DNA of 63,831 bases from Desulfobulbaceae bacterium (GTDB taxonomy: Bacteria > Desulfobacterota > Desulfobulbia > Desulfobulbales > SURF-16): contig JAGXFQ010000019.1 in NCBI GenBank assembly GCA_024637145.1, positions 1-63,831 on the forward strand. Direction: 5' to 3'. The number at the start of each line of letters is the position of its first letter. The stretch's first letter is position 1. Shown one piece after another: positions 28,101 through 36,818 of this stretch. The notes under the pieces are model-generated. The model ran no database searches and was not told the DNA's origin. It saw only the letters and a program-made list of their open reading frames with translations. Both the position numbers and the translations under genes were made by a program.

Positions 28101-29054
28101 GGTGGCCAGCTCATCACCACCACGGTGGAGGGCAGGGAGCGTTATCCGGTGCGGGTCCGCTATCTGCGCGAATTGCGCGACTCCCTGGAGGCCCTGGAAC
28201 AGATCTTGGTGGCCGCCCCGGGCGGTGAACAGATCCCCCTGGCCCAGCTGGCGGCTATCCGCTATAGCCGCGGCCCGCAGATGATCAAGAGCGAGGATAC
28301 TTTCCTCACCGCCTATGTCCTCTTTGACAAGAAAAAAGGATTTGCCGAGGTGGATGTGGTGGAGGAGGCCGCGGCCTATCTGGCCGGCAAGATCGCCGGC
28401 AACGAGCTGGTGCTGCCGGCCGGGGTCTCGTACAGCTTTGCCGGCAGTTATGAAAATCAGATCCGGGCCCAGAAGCGTCTCAGCATTGTCCTGCCCCTGG
28501 CCCTGCTCATCATCGTGCTGATCCTCTATATGCAGTTTAAGTCGCTGCCCACCACCCTGATGGTCTTTTCCGCCATCCTGGTGGCCTGGTCCGGCGGCTT
28601 TATGATGATCTGGTGCTATAATCAGCCCTGGTTTCTTGATTTCAACCTCTTTGGCGTCCACATGCGGAGTCTCTTTCAGGTCCAGGGTATTAATCTCTCC
28701 GTGGCCATCTGGGTGGGATTTTTGGCCCTGTTCGGCATTGCCAGCGATGACGGGGTGCTGATGGCCACCTACCTCGACGAATCGAGGTCCAGGTTCCGGG
28801 GTAGCGACCGTCAGGCCGTGCGCACCATGGTTCTGGATGGAGCTGAACGCCGCATCCGGCCGGCGCTGATGACCAGCGCCACCACCATCCTGGCCCTGCT
28901 TCCCATCCTCACCTCCGGCGGCCGCGGCTCCGATATCATGGTGCCCATGGCCATCCCCTCCTTCGGCGGCATGGCGGTGGCCACCTTCACCGTCTTTGTG
29001 GTGCCGGTGCTCTACTGCTGGCGTGAGGAGAGGCGGCTCACCGGCCGCGAGTAG
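25161..29054 (+). CDS. cusA: CusA/CzcA-type heavy-metal RND efflux pump
   Basis: 1297 aa, longer than the usual 1030-1050. The N-terminal helix, porter repeats (PVPVDAIPDIGENQQIVFSQWPG, LPGVKTVRSYSMFGFSSIYVIFDD) and the proton-relay helix AIAIGTIVDMGIIICENI match the heavy-metal RND subfamily; the second helical half (GIASDDGVLMATYLDES) is also complete. Extra length lies in a set of added hydrophobic helices around residues 550-690 and in a porter insertion around 790-870 with DAQGQRQRF and RDEEGQLIPDSRG. Inner-membrane proton antiporter, third component with cusC/cusB. No disruption seen. Confidence 0.92.
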   Translation: MNQNNQQLPKATTLVGHIVRFCLLNRLVIGLLLLALTSWGLMVAPFDFEIDALPRNPVPVDAIPDIGENQQIVFSQWPGRSPQDVEDQVTYPLTVSLLGLPGVKTVRSYSMFGFSSIYVIFDDSVEFYWSRTRLLEKLASLPQGALPDEVRPVLGPDATGLGQVFWYTLEGRDEQGQPTGGWGLDERRSVQDWYVRYALMGVSGISEVASVGGFVKEYQIDVDPAAMRAHNVTLAEVFAAVKQSNTDVGARTMEINRVEYVIRGIGFIKSLADIEKAVIKATSHVPIRVGDVARVSLGPALRRGVLDKGGVEAVGGVAVVRYGDNPLAAIDRLKEKISEITPGLPTKTLADGTVSKLTIVPFYDRSGLIHETLDTLKSALGQEILITIIVVLICLMHLKSSLLISSMLPFAVLFTFIGMKVFGVDANIVALSGIAIAIGTIVDMGIIICENILKKLEDAGPKAHSLTVIYEASVEVGSAVLTAVATTIVSFLPVFAMEAAEGKLFKPLAYTKSFALIASIILALTVLPPLAHLLFTKGRKMGRPGFLPFLLPVLLVMAGLGLVLWVTPLGLILVGLGGYRLAHVWLPPRWQQPVGQAENWLAALVVLVVLAHYWQPLGVEKGALLNILFVGLLIGAILAFVQLLQYHYRSLLAWCLVYKKTFLALPLLLVLVGAMIWLGAPRLTSWLPVSLLKTSPLVALSHTFPGLGREFMPTLDEGSFLYMPTTMPHAAISEVQEVLAYQDRQIAAIPEVESAVGKLGRAETPLDPAPLSMIETIINYHSEYLRDAQGQRQRFRFEPQRQDFFRNPAGELVKAGDGGPYLVQGRFVRDEEGQLIPDSRGRLFRLWRAPLDPALNPDREAWPGIVSADDIWQEIVAAAAMPGVTSAPKLQPIATRIVMLQTGMRAPMGVKIKGSDLATIEGVALAMEGLLKEVPSVAPLTVLADRVVGKPYMEIFIDRDAISRYGIKIAQVQEVIAVAVGGQLITTTVEGRERYPVRVRYLRELRDSLEALEQILVAAPGGEQIPLAQLAAIRYSRGPQMIKSEDTFLTAYVLFDKKKGFAEVDVVEEAAAYLAGKIAGNELVLPAGVSYSFAGSYENQIRAQKRLSIVLPLALLIIVLILYMQFKSLPTTLMVFSAILVAWSGGFMMIWCYNQPWFLDFNLFGVHMRSLFQVQGINLSVAIWVGFLALFGIASDDGVLMATYLDESRSRFRGSDRQAVRTMVLDGAERRIRPALMTSATTILALLPILTSGGRGSDIMVPMAIPSFGGMAVATFTVFVVPVLYCWREERRLTGRE

Positions 29055-29250
29055 GCACGGGGCAAGGGGGCCCATGCCTCTTAGGGGCAGTGCCCTGACC
29101 CTGACGGGCGGCTGGTCTGCCCTGGCGGCCGCAGCAGATTTTTTTACGGGGATGCCCTGCTGATTATCATGCTGGCGCTGGTCCGCTACCGACCTCCCCC
29201 TCTGCTGTCGCAGCAGTGCCGGCATGGCTGGTCACAAGAGTGCCTGGCGC

Positions 29251-29697
29251 TTAATAGGTTTCCGGATCCTCCGGCGGCAGCGCCGACTCGTCAAAGGGGA
29301 GGAGTTCCAGCCTGGTGAGAATCTCCTCAGTCTGCGCCATGAAACAGCCGAGGTCGGCTGGGGCATCCTCGCCCTGCAGGGTCTGATTTACGGTCTGCTC
29401 GATGGCTTTCAGCTCTGCTGAATCGTCCAGATCCCCGGTCTGTATCAGGAGGGCAATGACCGCGTTGTCGTCTTCAAGTTTTTCTTTCGCCCCCGTCCCC
29501 AGCTTCTTCATATGCCTGGTGAGCACATGCCAGCGCATGGCCGACAACAGCGCATCGTAAAGGGTGACGATCCCCTCCGGGCCTTTGTTCTCCTCTATTC
29601 TCCTTTTGCCGCCGCGCCAATGCAGTTTGGCGCGCATCAGCAGGGCCTCTTCTTGACTCATTTTGGTTTCATCCAGCAGTCCGAAATGGGGGCTCAT
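29251..29697 (-). CDS. Conserved-looking hypothetical protein
   Basis: 148 aa, soluble, acidic at the C-terminus (FDESALPPEDPETY). Helical content is high (EEALLMRAKLHWRGG, LYDALLSAMRWHVLTRHMKK). GGAGAG lies seven bases before the ATG. No recognised motif. It faces the end of the metal-efflux operon and is divergent from the ParA gene. Real-gene evidence is coding character, ribosome site and the absence of any better opposite-strand frame. Confidence 0.65.
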   Translation of the reverse strand: MSPHFGLLDETKMSQEEALLMRAKLHWRGGKRRIEENKGPEGIVTLYDALLSAMRWHVLTRHMKKLGTGAKEKLEDDNAVIALLIQTGDLDDSAELKAIEQTVNQTLQGEDAPADLGCFMAQTEEILTRLELLPFDESALPPEDPETY

Positions 29698-30092
29698 GGT
29701 AACTCTCCGTGGCTAAAAATTTAATTGAGGCAGCACTTAGGCCGTGCCGAGCAGCCTTCTTCTGCCCTTGAGATGAATCAGGGTTACATGCCCCAAAAGA
29801 CGGGCAGGTTTTTTGGGGCCTTTGTTTTTTTTCCAGTAGGTTTTTATCTTACCATGGGCCGGGGGTAATGCTCAGCGTTTCTGTTTGCCCGGGAAAGCCG
29901 CCCTCCGCCCCTCATGCTGGGACCAAGGGGCGACCGGCTTAAAGGGGCGTGAAGTTCCTTCTGCTGCTCTTTTTGCGGCAGCGCCGTGCCGCTGCCGTAC
30001 GGAGGGGCAAGGAGAGCGGCAGATTAGGGTTGATCTCTGTGATATATCAGAATATATATATGTATATTCATATAGACAAAAGGGGAGGGTGT
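29698..30092. other. Divergent intergenic region with hairpin and AT-rich repeat upstream of parA
   Basis: A hairpin GCCCCAAAA...TTTTGGGGC followed by T-runs lies at 29790-29833 (terminator-like, rightward). At 30041-30075 there is an AT-rich, nearly palindromic track (GAATATATATATGTATATTC) directly before the parA ribosome site; see the repeat entry. Confidence 0.55.
30041..30076. repeat. AT-rich palindromic track upstream of parA (centromere/operator candidate)
   Basis: ATATAT-type repeats including the near-palindrome GAATATATATATGTATATTC. Similar blocks occur after the downstream partner gene (30991-31080). In type Ib partition systems the centromere lies immediately upstream of the ParA gene and doubles as operator. 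Confidence 0.5.
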
Positions 30093-30740
30093 ATGGCTAT
30101 CATATGTGTAGGGGCCAGCAAGGGCGGCGTCGGTAAATCGACCTTGGTGGTCAATCTGGCGGCCATGGGGGCCTTGCAGCAGAAGTCGGTGCTGATTGTG
30201 GATACAGATCCCCAGGGGTCCGCCATTTGTTTCCGCTCCCTGCGGGGCGGTGATGACATCAAGGCCACGGCCTGCACTGAGCCCATCCTCCACAAAAAAA
30301 TGGGGGCCTATCGAGACCAGTTTGACCTGATCATCATAGATGCCGGTGGCCGCGATGACAGTGTGCTGCGGTCGGCCATGGCCGCCTCTGACCTCTTTTT
30401 GTTGCCGGTGCTGCCCGGGCAGTTTGATCTCTGGGGGGCAACGGATACCATCAAGGCCTTCACGGAGGTGCGGGCCTTCTGCCCAGCCCTGCAGGGCCGG
30501 CTGCTGGTTAATCAGATTGACCCAGTGACCAGGGTGACCCACAACTCCATGAAGGCCCTCAGGCAGCTTGAAAAGGAAATGAAGCTGCTGCAATTTGGGA
30601 TCGGCCGCCGGGTGGCGTTCAAGTCCTCGGTGGAGAAGGGCAAGGGCGTGGTGGAGACTGAGCCGGGCAGCAAGGCGGCCATTGAAATACGCTACCTCTA
30701 TAACGAATCATTAAAGATCATTGCCGGTGCAAAAAAATGA
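30093..30740 (+). CDS. parA: Small ParA-family ATPase (type Ib, ParF-like)
   Basis: 215 aa. Deviant Walker A KGGVGKSTLVVNLA at residues about 10-23, VDTDPQGSA (Walker A' region) and DLIIIDAGGRD (Walker B) are intact. Size and lack of an N-terminal HTH are those of type Ib plasmid-partition ATPases such as ParF (about 206 aa). ATG with AGGGGAGGG directly upstream. Stop overlaps the next start (ATGA). In a chromosome such a pair may position a protein complex or be a plasmid/ICE remnant. No other plasmid gene is visible nearby. Confidence 0.85.
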   Translation: MAIICVGASKGGVGKSTLVVNLAAMGALQQKSVLIVDTDPQGSAICFRSLRGGDDIKATACTEPILHKKMGAYRDQFDLIIIDAGGRDDSVLRSAMAASDLFLLPVLPGQFDLWGATDTIKAFTEVRAFCPALQGRLLVNQIDPVTRVTHNSMKALRQLEKEMKLLQFGIGRRVAFKSSVEKGKGVVETEPGSKAAIEIRYLYNESLKIIAGAKK

Positions 30741-30973
30741 TGGATCCCAAAAAACCAAACAGCTTGGATGATGTGATCAGCAGTGGTGCCGCTCAGAGCT
30801 CTTCGGCGGTCAGCCCGCCGGGCGTCCAGTACCCCAGGGCCAAAAAAATCCGCACTCTCATCTCCATTGATGAAGCGTTGCTGGCCCGGATTGACCGCCA
30901 CATCATCGGTAATCGCAGTGCCTGGTTGGCCAAGGTGGCCACCGAGTATCTGGACAGCAACAAACTCAAGTAG
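30737..30973 (+). CDS. Ribbon-helix-helix protein, probable ParG-like partner
   Basis: 78 aa. A disordered Ser/Pro-rich N-terminus (about 35 residues) precedes KIRTLISIDEALLARIDRHI and NRSAWLAKVATEYLDS, the beta-strand plus two helices of a ribbon-helix-helix fold. ParG of the ParFG system is 76 aa with the same layout: a mobile N-tail that stimulates the ATPase and an RHH that binds the centromere. Start codon overlaps the parA stop. DNA targets are probably the AT-rich blocks on both sides. Confidence 0.8.
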   Translation: MMDPKKPNSLDDVISSGAAQSSSAVSPPGVQYPRAKKIRTLISIDEALLARIDRHIIGNRSAWLAKVATEYLDSNKLK

Positions 30974-31319
30974 AATATCCGCAGCCATACCAATATATAT
31001 CTGTGCGTATTGCTATATATTAATATATAAAAGTATGTCTTTGGTCGTGCGAGTATATATAGGTATATCTTTATATATAAAAGGCTGCCTCGTTGCCATA
31101 AAAGCAACCCTCAGAATATCTACCCCTTTTCCAGGAAAAGGTGGTATTGCAGCAGCTGGCGGCGGGCCTCCCCACCCTGAAGGAGGTTTATGGTTCACCA
31201 CGCCCGAGGGGTGTTAACGGCACGAAAGGCGGCCTGCATGGCCGTGGCGATCACGACGGGCCACAAGGAAAACGGCAGAGAAAGAGTGGGGGTTAAAAAG
31301 GGGTGGTAATGCCATCTTT
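30974..31319. other. Intergenic region with AT-rich repeat block
   Basis: At 30991-31080 there is an AT-rich cluster: AATATATATCTGTGCGTATT, TATATATTAATATATAAAAG, and GTATATATAGGTATATC followed by TTATATATAA. The remainder (31085-31319) is GC-normal and shows no gene. Confidence 0.55.
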
Positions 31320-34129
31320 TCAGAGCGTTGCCGCGGGGAGATAGATATGAAAGGTGGTGCCCTGCTGGGGGGTGGACTCCACCGTAATGGTGCCGCCCTG
31401 CTTCCTGATGATGGCATCACAGAGGGCAAGCCCGAGTCCCATGCCCTTCTGGGAACCGCGTTCCTTGGTGGAAAAATAGGGGTCGAAGATGCGGGGCAGA
31501 TGCTCTTTGGGGATGCCGCTCCCCTGGTCCTGGATGGAGATCTTCAGGTAGTTGCCAGGGGCAAGGGTCGGGGGGGTGGCCTGATTCTTTGTTAAGGAGA
31601 GATTGGCGGCGGTAATTCGCAGCCGGTTATCTGCCTGGGCGGGGAGGGCCTCCATGGCGTTGAGCACCAGTTGTTTGATGACATTGTCAAATTGAGAGGG
31701 GTCAATTTTGATGTCCCACAGGCTAGCCGGCAGGTCAAATTCGACGGCTAGGCCGGAATAGGCCAGGGTGGCCAGGCTCTCTTCCCGGATGTGGGGGGCC
31801 GGCTGGATGATTGTCGGCTGGCTGTAGCCGCCGGCCGAAAAGGCAATAAGCTGCCGGGTGAGCTGGATGGCGGCGCCGGATACCTGCTCTGCCTGTTCCA
31901 GAAAGCGGTAGGCCGGGCTTGCTTTCTCACTCTTCATTTTGGCAATTTCGAGATTCCCCAGAAGCCCCTGCAGCAGATTGTTGAAATCGTGGGCAATGCC
32001 GCCGGCCAGAATGCCAAGGGCCTCAAGATTTCTGGCCTTTACTAGCTCGGCCTCCAGACGCTTGCGGTCGGTGATGTCCCGGTTGGAGATGCGATGGCCC
32101 AGGTCGTGGCCTTTGGCATCATAAATGTGATGGCAGAGGTGGCTGATCCAGCGGATTTCACCGTCAGCACGGATGATTCGGAAGTCGAATTCGTTGCTGG
32201 CTTCCGGTCTGGTCTCCGTCTCCTCTGGGCGGGCATGCACGGTCTCATAGTGGGCCTTCCAGCTGGGCAGATCATCGGGATGAATCAGCCGCTCCCGCAG
32301 GCCGGGGTCGGCCTGGTAGGCGGCAGGAGGATAGCCGGTAACCCGGGTGCTGGAAGGAGAACAATAGAGGCAGGCGCCGGCAGGATCCTCCCACACCTCC
32401 CAGCCATAGCTGTAATCCACCACGGTGCGAAACTTTTCCTGGCTCTCAGCCAGTTCCCGGGTCCGCTCTTGCACCCGTTGTTCCAGCGATTTGTTGATCT
32501 CCCGGATCTCATTGAACTGGTTTGACAGCGATTCCCCATGGTCCTGAAATTGTTGATCAGATAATGCGCCTCTGTAATGCTGCTGTGCGGCCAGGCAATA
32601 TGATTGCCCTGGTTTTTCAGCCGGATGGGCAGGTCGCGGGTGAGCTGCTGGAGCCTTGCCAGGGTGGCGACGATCCTGCGGCTCAATGATTCAGCCAGGG
32701 CCAGGGCACCCAGCAAGATCACAAAGAGTAGGGTTAACTTGCCGGTATAGTTGCTGTAGAGTCTTTTCTGGAAGGGTACCACCGGTTGCTCTAAAATGAG
32801 CTGCCATTCCGCCAGCGCGCCGATGGTGGTCTCTATGCGGTAAGACGAATGCTGCCACTGTTCTGCGGCCGCTGTCTGTGGCGGTAGCCTGGGCACCCAT
32901 TGGCTGAGCCCTTTCTCAAGAGGATGAAGCTCCCCTTTGCCCTGCTGCAAGGGGGTCATGATGGTTTGATCAGGGCGATTGGTCATGATGATATGGCCAT
33001 TTTTGTCCAGCAGGGTGTAGAGGGCGGCATGGGCATAGGTATTCTTGTCCAGGTGGAGCCTGATCTGTTCCAGGGCCAGGATAGCGCCGATAAAGCCGCC
33101 ATACTCGCCATCCATGAGCACCGGCGCCATCATGGCGACAACGGGCCTGGGGGGGGTACCCACTTTGCCCATCATCACTTCGGAGAGCAGTGGCCAGCGG
33201 CCTTGTTGCAACAAGGGGATGTAGGGGCGATCCGCAAAACTTTTGCCGATGTTGCTCTGGCCTGTTTCATCGCGCTGGGGGGCGTAGGCCAGGGTGATTG
33301 CCTGACGGTCCAGCAGGCCGATCCGCAGCAGATTTATGTCCGATTTTTGGGCCTGCTCCAGAGGGGCTTGCATCTGCCCAGGGAGGCGCGAAGCAGCCAT
33401 CTCAGCCAGATGGACGATGGTGGACCTGCGGTTTTCCACCCAGGTTTCCAGGTGATTGGTGAGGCTCTGGCTCTCCTGAATCAGGGTTGAGCGCACATGG
33501 TGGTCTGTGTCGGCAAAATCGTCCCTGCTGCCCACTGCCAGCAAAAGCAGGGCCGGCATCAAGACAAAAAAAGCAAGCAGGTTGTAGATAATCTCCCGGT
33601 AGGGCATGAGCCAGGCGCGGGACCAGAGGAGAAAGCAAGTGAAGATCAGCCGGGCGATGAGGGCATTGGCAATGCCGTTCACCGCCTGCTTGGTCATGAT
33701 CATATGGGTATTGCTGTCAGGGGCGTGCAAGAAAATATGAGAGAAAAAGTAGAGCAGCGGCATGCCGATGACAAGCCAGTAGAGCGTGTCGGCCAGCACC
33801 ATCCCCATGTTGCGCCGCTCCATGAGCCAGCCCACAGCTGCCACCTCACCGGTCATGATGATAAGGGCAGAGGGATGATGATTATAGAGGACCACGGTAT
33901 AACTGGAAATGATGGCGGCCGCCAGAATGGCCCGGCCCAACCCGCAGAACTGCAGGACCAGCAGGGCGAAGATGGAGCCGAACAGGAAATCGATATTGAG
34001 AAAGAGCGGCAAGTGTAAATAATTACCGGCCAGGCCGGCGGCGATCAGGGCCAGCAGGAAGGGAATGCTCTTTTTGTTGGGTGCCTTTATGTTGGCGGCT
34101 GCGGAGGCGGGCACGGGTATCTCCTGCAT
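31320..34129 (-). pseudogene. Multi-sensor histidine kinase split by a frameshift
   Basis: The N-terminal part has six to seven hydrophobic helices (about residues 20-190, MASE1-like), a periplasmic sensor of Cache type (VEAFSQ-like region with SFADRPYIPLLQQG and GGFIGAILAL), a membrane helix near 470-490 and a HAMP-like linker up to NNFRTMG. The frame is lost at the G4 run (coding strand) at 32534-32537. The other frame continues ESLSNQFNEIREINKSLEQR, then a PAS domain, HisKA GGIAHDFNNLLQG and HATPase GMGLGLAL. Adding one G to the run restores the gene. AGGGG precedes the ATG at 34129. True pseudogene, phase-variable gene or sequencing error cannot be told apart here. Confidence 0.87.
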
Positions 34130-34352
34130 AGAACCCCTAAAATGAGATCAGGGCGGCACTAAAAAAGAGTTGGGCGGGACAGGTACAAGAAGTGCGGAAA
34201 ATTATTATCCGTCATTTTATTGCATAAATCAACTAAAGAGGGAGAAGGGCAGGGCGCAACTTGCCTGGGGGATCACCAGCATGGTAAAAAAAACAAAGGC
34301 GCCCAGCTGGCTCTCTCCCTCCCCCTGTCCGCGTAGTAACTGGAGAACAACC

Positions 34353-35285
34353 ATGGACCATGAGCAGTCCCATACTCCCCCCAATTTCAATCGGGCCTTT
34401 GCCATAGGCATCAGCCTCAATCTGGCCTTTGTCGTGGTGGAGGCTGTCTATGGTGTTATCGGCAACTCCCTGGCCCTGCTGGCAGATGCCGGCCATAATT
34501 TCTCTGATGTCATGACCCTGCTCCTGGCCTGGGGGGCTATGGCCATAAGCAAACGGGGCGCCACGGCCAGACATACCTTTGGCTTTAAAAAGGCCACCAT
34601 CCTGGCCTCCTTATCCAGCGCCTTGCTGCTCTATGGCGCCATGGCCATTATCATCTGGGAGGCTCTGGGGCGCTTCAGGATGCCTGCCCCCTCAGACAGC
34701 GCCACCATCATCATGGTGGCAGCCGTGGGCGTGGTGATCAATACGGCCACGGCGCTGCTCTTTGTCTCCGGCCGCAAGCACGACCTCAACATCAAGGGCG
34801 CCTTTCTGCACATGGCCGCTGATGCCGTGGTTTCGGCTGGGGTGGTGGGGGCCGGCTTTGCCATTGCCGCCACCGGCTGGCAGTGGCTCGATCCCCTGGC
34901 CTCCATCGCCATCGCCCTGGTGGTGCTCATTACCGGCTGGGGCCTGTTGAGGGATTCATTCCACCTCACCATGGCCGGGGTGCCCGCCCATATCGATTCA
35001 AATGAGGTGCTGGCTTTCCTGGGCCGCCAGCCCGGCGTCTCCTCTGTCCACGATCTCCATATCTGGGCCGGCAGCACCACGGAAAACATGCTGACTGCCC
35101 ACCTGGTTATGCCGGAAGGAGGCAGCGATGATTTTCTGCTGGAAATCATGAATCGGCTGCGCCGCGATTTTCAGATCCACCACGTCACTCTGCAGATCGA
35201 ACAGGACGCTAAATGTGGGGGCCGCGGCCACCAGGGCGGCAGGTGCTGGCCTGCCCAGGCAAAAGCCCAAAAGAAAAGCGCCTGA
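34353..35285 (+). CDS. CDF-family cation exporter (ZitB/CzcD type)
   Basis: 310 aa inner-membrane zinc/proton antiporter. Six membrane helices; the two metal-site motifs HNFSD (in ADAGHNFSD) and HMAAD are both HxxxD, the Zn-type combination. A cytoplasmic C-terminal domain carries VHDLHIWAGS. Start at ATG 34353 with TGGAGAAC upstream; the frame is open further upstream without a good site. The Lys/Ala/Gly-rich tail (GGRGHQGG...) could be metal-binding. Together with the Cus operon it suggests metal stress. Confidence 0.92.
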   Translation: MDHEQSHTPPNFNRAFAIGISLNLAFVVVEAVYGVIGNSLALLADAGHNFSDVMTLLLAWGAMAISKRGATARHTFGFKKATILASLSSALLLYGAMAIIIWEALGRFRMPAPSDSATIIMVAAVGVVINTATALLFVSGRKHDLNIKGAFLHMAADAVVSAGVVGAGFAIAATGWQWLDPLASIAIALVVLITGWGLLRDSFHLTMAGVPAHIDSNEVLAFLGRQPGVSSVHDLHIWAGSTTENMLTAHLVMPEGGSDDFLLEIMNRLRRDFQIHHVTLQIEQDAKCGGRGHQGGRCWPAQAKAQKKSA

Positions 35286-35589
35286 CAATAACCATGCTCC
35301 TTGCCGCTGGGGGCGGGCTGCTCTTGTTTTGCAATGCCCGGGCCGGCAATGATTTATGGGCGGATTCGCTGCAATTCTGGAGATTATTTTCTGGTTTCCC
35401 CTGGCCCCGGCCTCGTGGCCGCAATCGATTTTCTTGACTGGATCTGTCGCATTAAAGGGGGTCACCCCTTACCTTTTTCAGGGGAACATGATACACCTGT
35501 TCCTTTCAGCAACAGGCATGGTCAGGCAGGCTAAAGACTATCAAGGCAGCAAAGCTTGGGGGGCTGGATGCTCCCGGGAGGAAAAGAGT
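35286..35589. other. Intergenic region, nothing certain
   Basis: About 300 bases. A 47-codon frame at 35294-35437 begins like a signal peptide (MLLAAGGGLLLFCNARA) but has no ribosome site and an unconvincing remainder; not called. Confidence 0.4.
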
Positions 35590-36063
35590 ATGGGCAACCC
35601 CTTTCAGGATCAGCTTTTAAAGGCCGGGCTGGTTAATAAAAAGCAGGTAAAGAAGGCGCAACACGAAAAACGGGCCAGCCGTCAGCAGAACAAGGGCACC
35701 CTTCCTGAAATAGCCACCAATAAGGCCCGGGAGGAGCAGGAGGCCCAGGCCAGGCGCAACAAGGAGCTCAACCGGCAGCGCCTTGAGGAGAAGCGGCAGC
35801 GCGAGCAGCAGGCCCAGGTGAAACAGCTCATTGAGGATAATCGGCTGGCCCGGGATGAGCGGGGTGAGCCCTACAATTTTGTGGAAGAGAACAAGATAAA
35901 GCGGATTTTTGTTTCGGCCGAGATGGCGGAGCAGCTCAGTCGCGGCCAGCTGGCCATTGTCAAACTGGCCGCCGCCTATGAGGTGGTCCCGGCCAAGGTG
36001 GCCCGCCAGATCGTCCAGCGTGATCCGGAGGCGGTGGCCGCCTTCCATGAAGGCCCCCCTTGA
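35590..36063 (+). CDS. DUF2058 family protein
   Basis: 157 aa, soluble and highly charged. MGNPFQDQLLKAGLVNKKQVKKAQHEKR is the family's typical opening (quoted in part: LLKAGLVNKKQ), followed by a long Glu/Lys/Arg/Gln coiled coil (about 30-85) and a C-terminal part with YNFVEENKIKRIFV and a VVPAKVA segment. Reported as a nucleoid/polysaccharide-synthesis-related protein in gammaproteobacteria, but function is not established. GGGAGG lies ten bases before the ATG. Confidence 0.82.
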   Translation: MGNPFQDQLLKAGLVNKKQVKKAQHEKRASRQQNKGTLPEIATNKAREEQEAQARRNKELNRQRLEEKRQREQQAQVKQLIEDNRLARDERGEPYNFVEENKIKRIFVSAEMAEQLSRGQLAIVKLAAAYEVVPAKVARQIVQRDPEAVAAFHEGPP

Positions 36064-36142
36064 CCGCTGCTGTCTCTCAGGCAGGGCAGCAGATAGGGCC
36101 CGAGCTGCCAGATGAACCCGCAGTCAACCGCAGTGAGAGAAA

Positions 36143-36598
36143 ATGAAAATATGGGTAGACGCCGATGCCTGTCCCGGCGTGATCAAGGATATTCTCTTCC
36201 GGGCGGCAGAGCGCACCGGCCTGCAGCTGACCCTGGTGGCCAATCATCCCCTGCGCATACCACGCTCCGCTGCTATCCAATTTGTGCAGGTGGCAGCGGG
36301 GTGTGATGTGGCGGATAATGAGATTGTCAAAAGGCTCACCAGCGGCGATCTGGTGATCACCGCGGATATTCCTTTGGCCGCCGAGGTGGTGGCAAAGGGC
36401 GCTCTTGCCCTTAATCCGCGCGGTGAACTCTATACAGCCGAAAATATCAGAGAACGGCTCAATGTCAGGGACTTTATGGATACCCTCCGCTCAAACGGCA
36501 TTGATACCGGTGGTCCGCCGGCTCTCACCCCAAGGGATCGGCAATCCTTTGCCAATAATCTCGACAAATTATTGACCAGCTATGCCCGCAAGGCCTAG
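36143..36598 (+). CDS. UPF0178 (YaiI/YqxD) family protein
   Basis: 151 aa. [16 protein letters not shown] at the N-terminus, [14 protein letters not shown] (here [14 protein letters not shown]), [10 protein letters not shown] and [14 protein letters not shown] are the diagnostic blocks; conserved aspartates suggest a PIN-like/NYN nuclease fold. Length normal. Function not established. Follows the DUF2058 gene at about 80 bases with GAGAGA before the ATG. Confidence 0.92.
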   Translation: MKIWVDADACPGVIKDILFRAAERTGLQLTLVANHPLRIPRSAAIQFVQVAAGCDVADNEIVKRLTSGDLVITADIPLAAEVVAKGALALNPRGELYTAENIRERLNVRDFMDTLRSNGIDTGGPPALTPRDRQSFANNLDKLLTSYARKA

Positions 36599-36818
36599 CC
36601 CGGGCAAATCCCTGTCACCCTGCCAGCCCTCTCTGGCCCGGCACCCTTTTCCCAACTTGCTTTTTGGCAGATTATGGCCCAAGATTAGCAGAGAATGGGG
36701 GGGGCGGGTCCGGGATTTCTTTTGGCGCTTGGGGGGACGATTACCCTAAAATTTCCAGACAGATATTGCTTTGAGCGGCAAAGCTGTTTTTGGTGGATCG
36801 ATTTCTGTGGGGAGCGTA

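Noticed and set aside
25092..29225. A 1377-codon open frame antisense to the cusA gene
   Set aside because: It mirrors the real pump gene in a GC-rich genome; the product is low-complexity (His/Gly/Gln/Asp) with no fold, and has no ribosome site.
29790..29833. Hairpin before parA as terminator of the metal-efflux operon
   Set aside because: It lies more than 700 bases beyond cusA and past a leftward gene, so its link to that operon is not supported; noted only as a hairpin.
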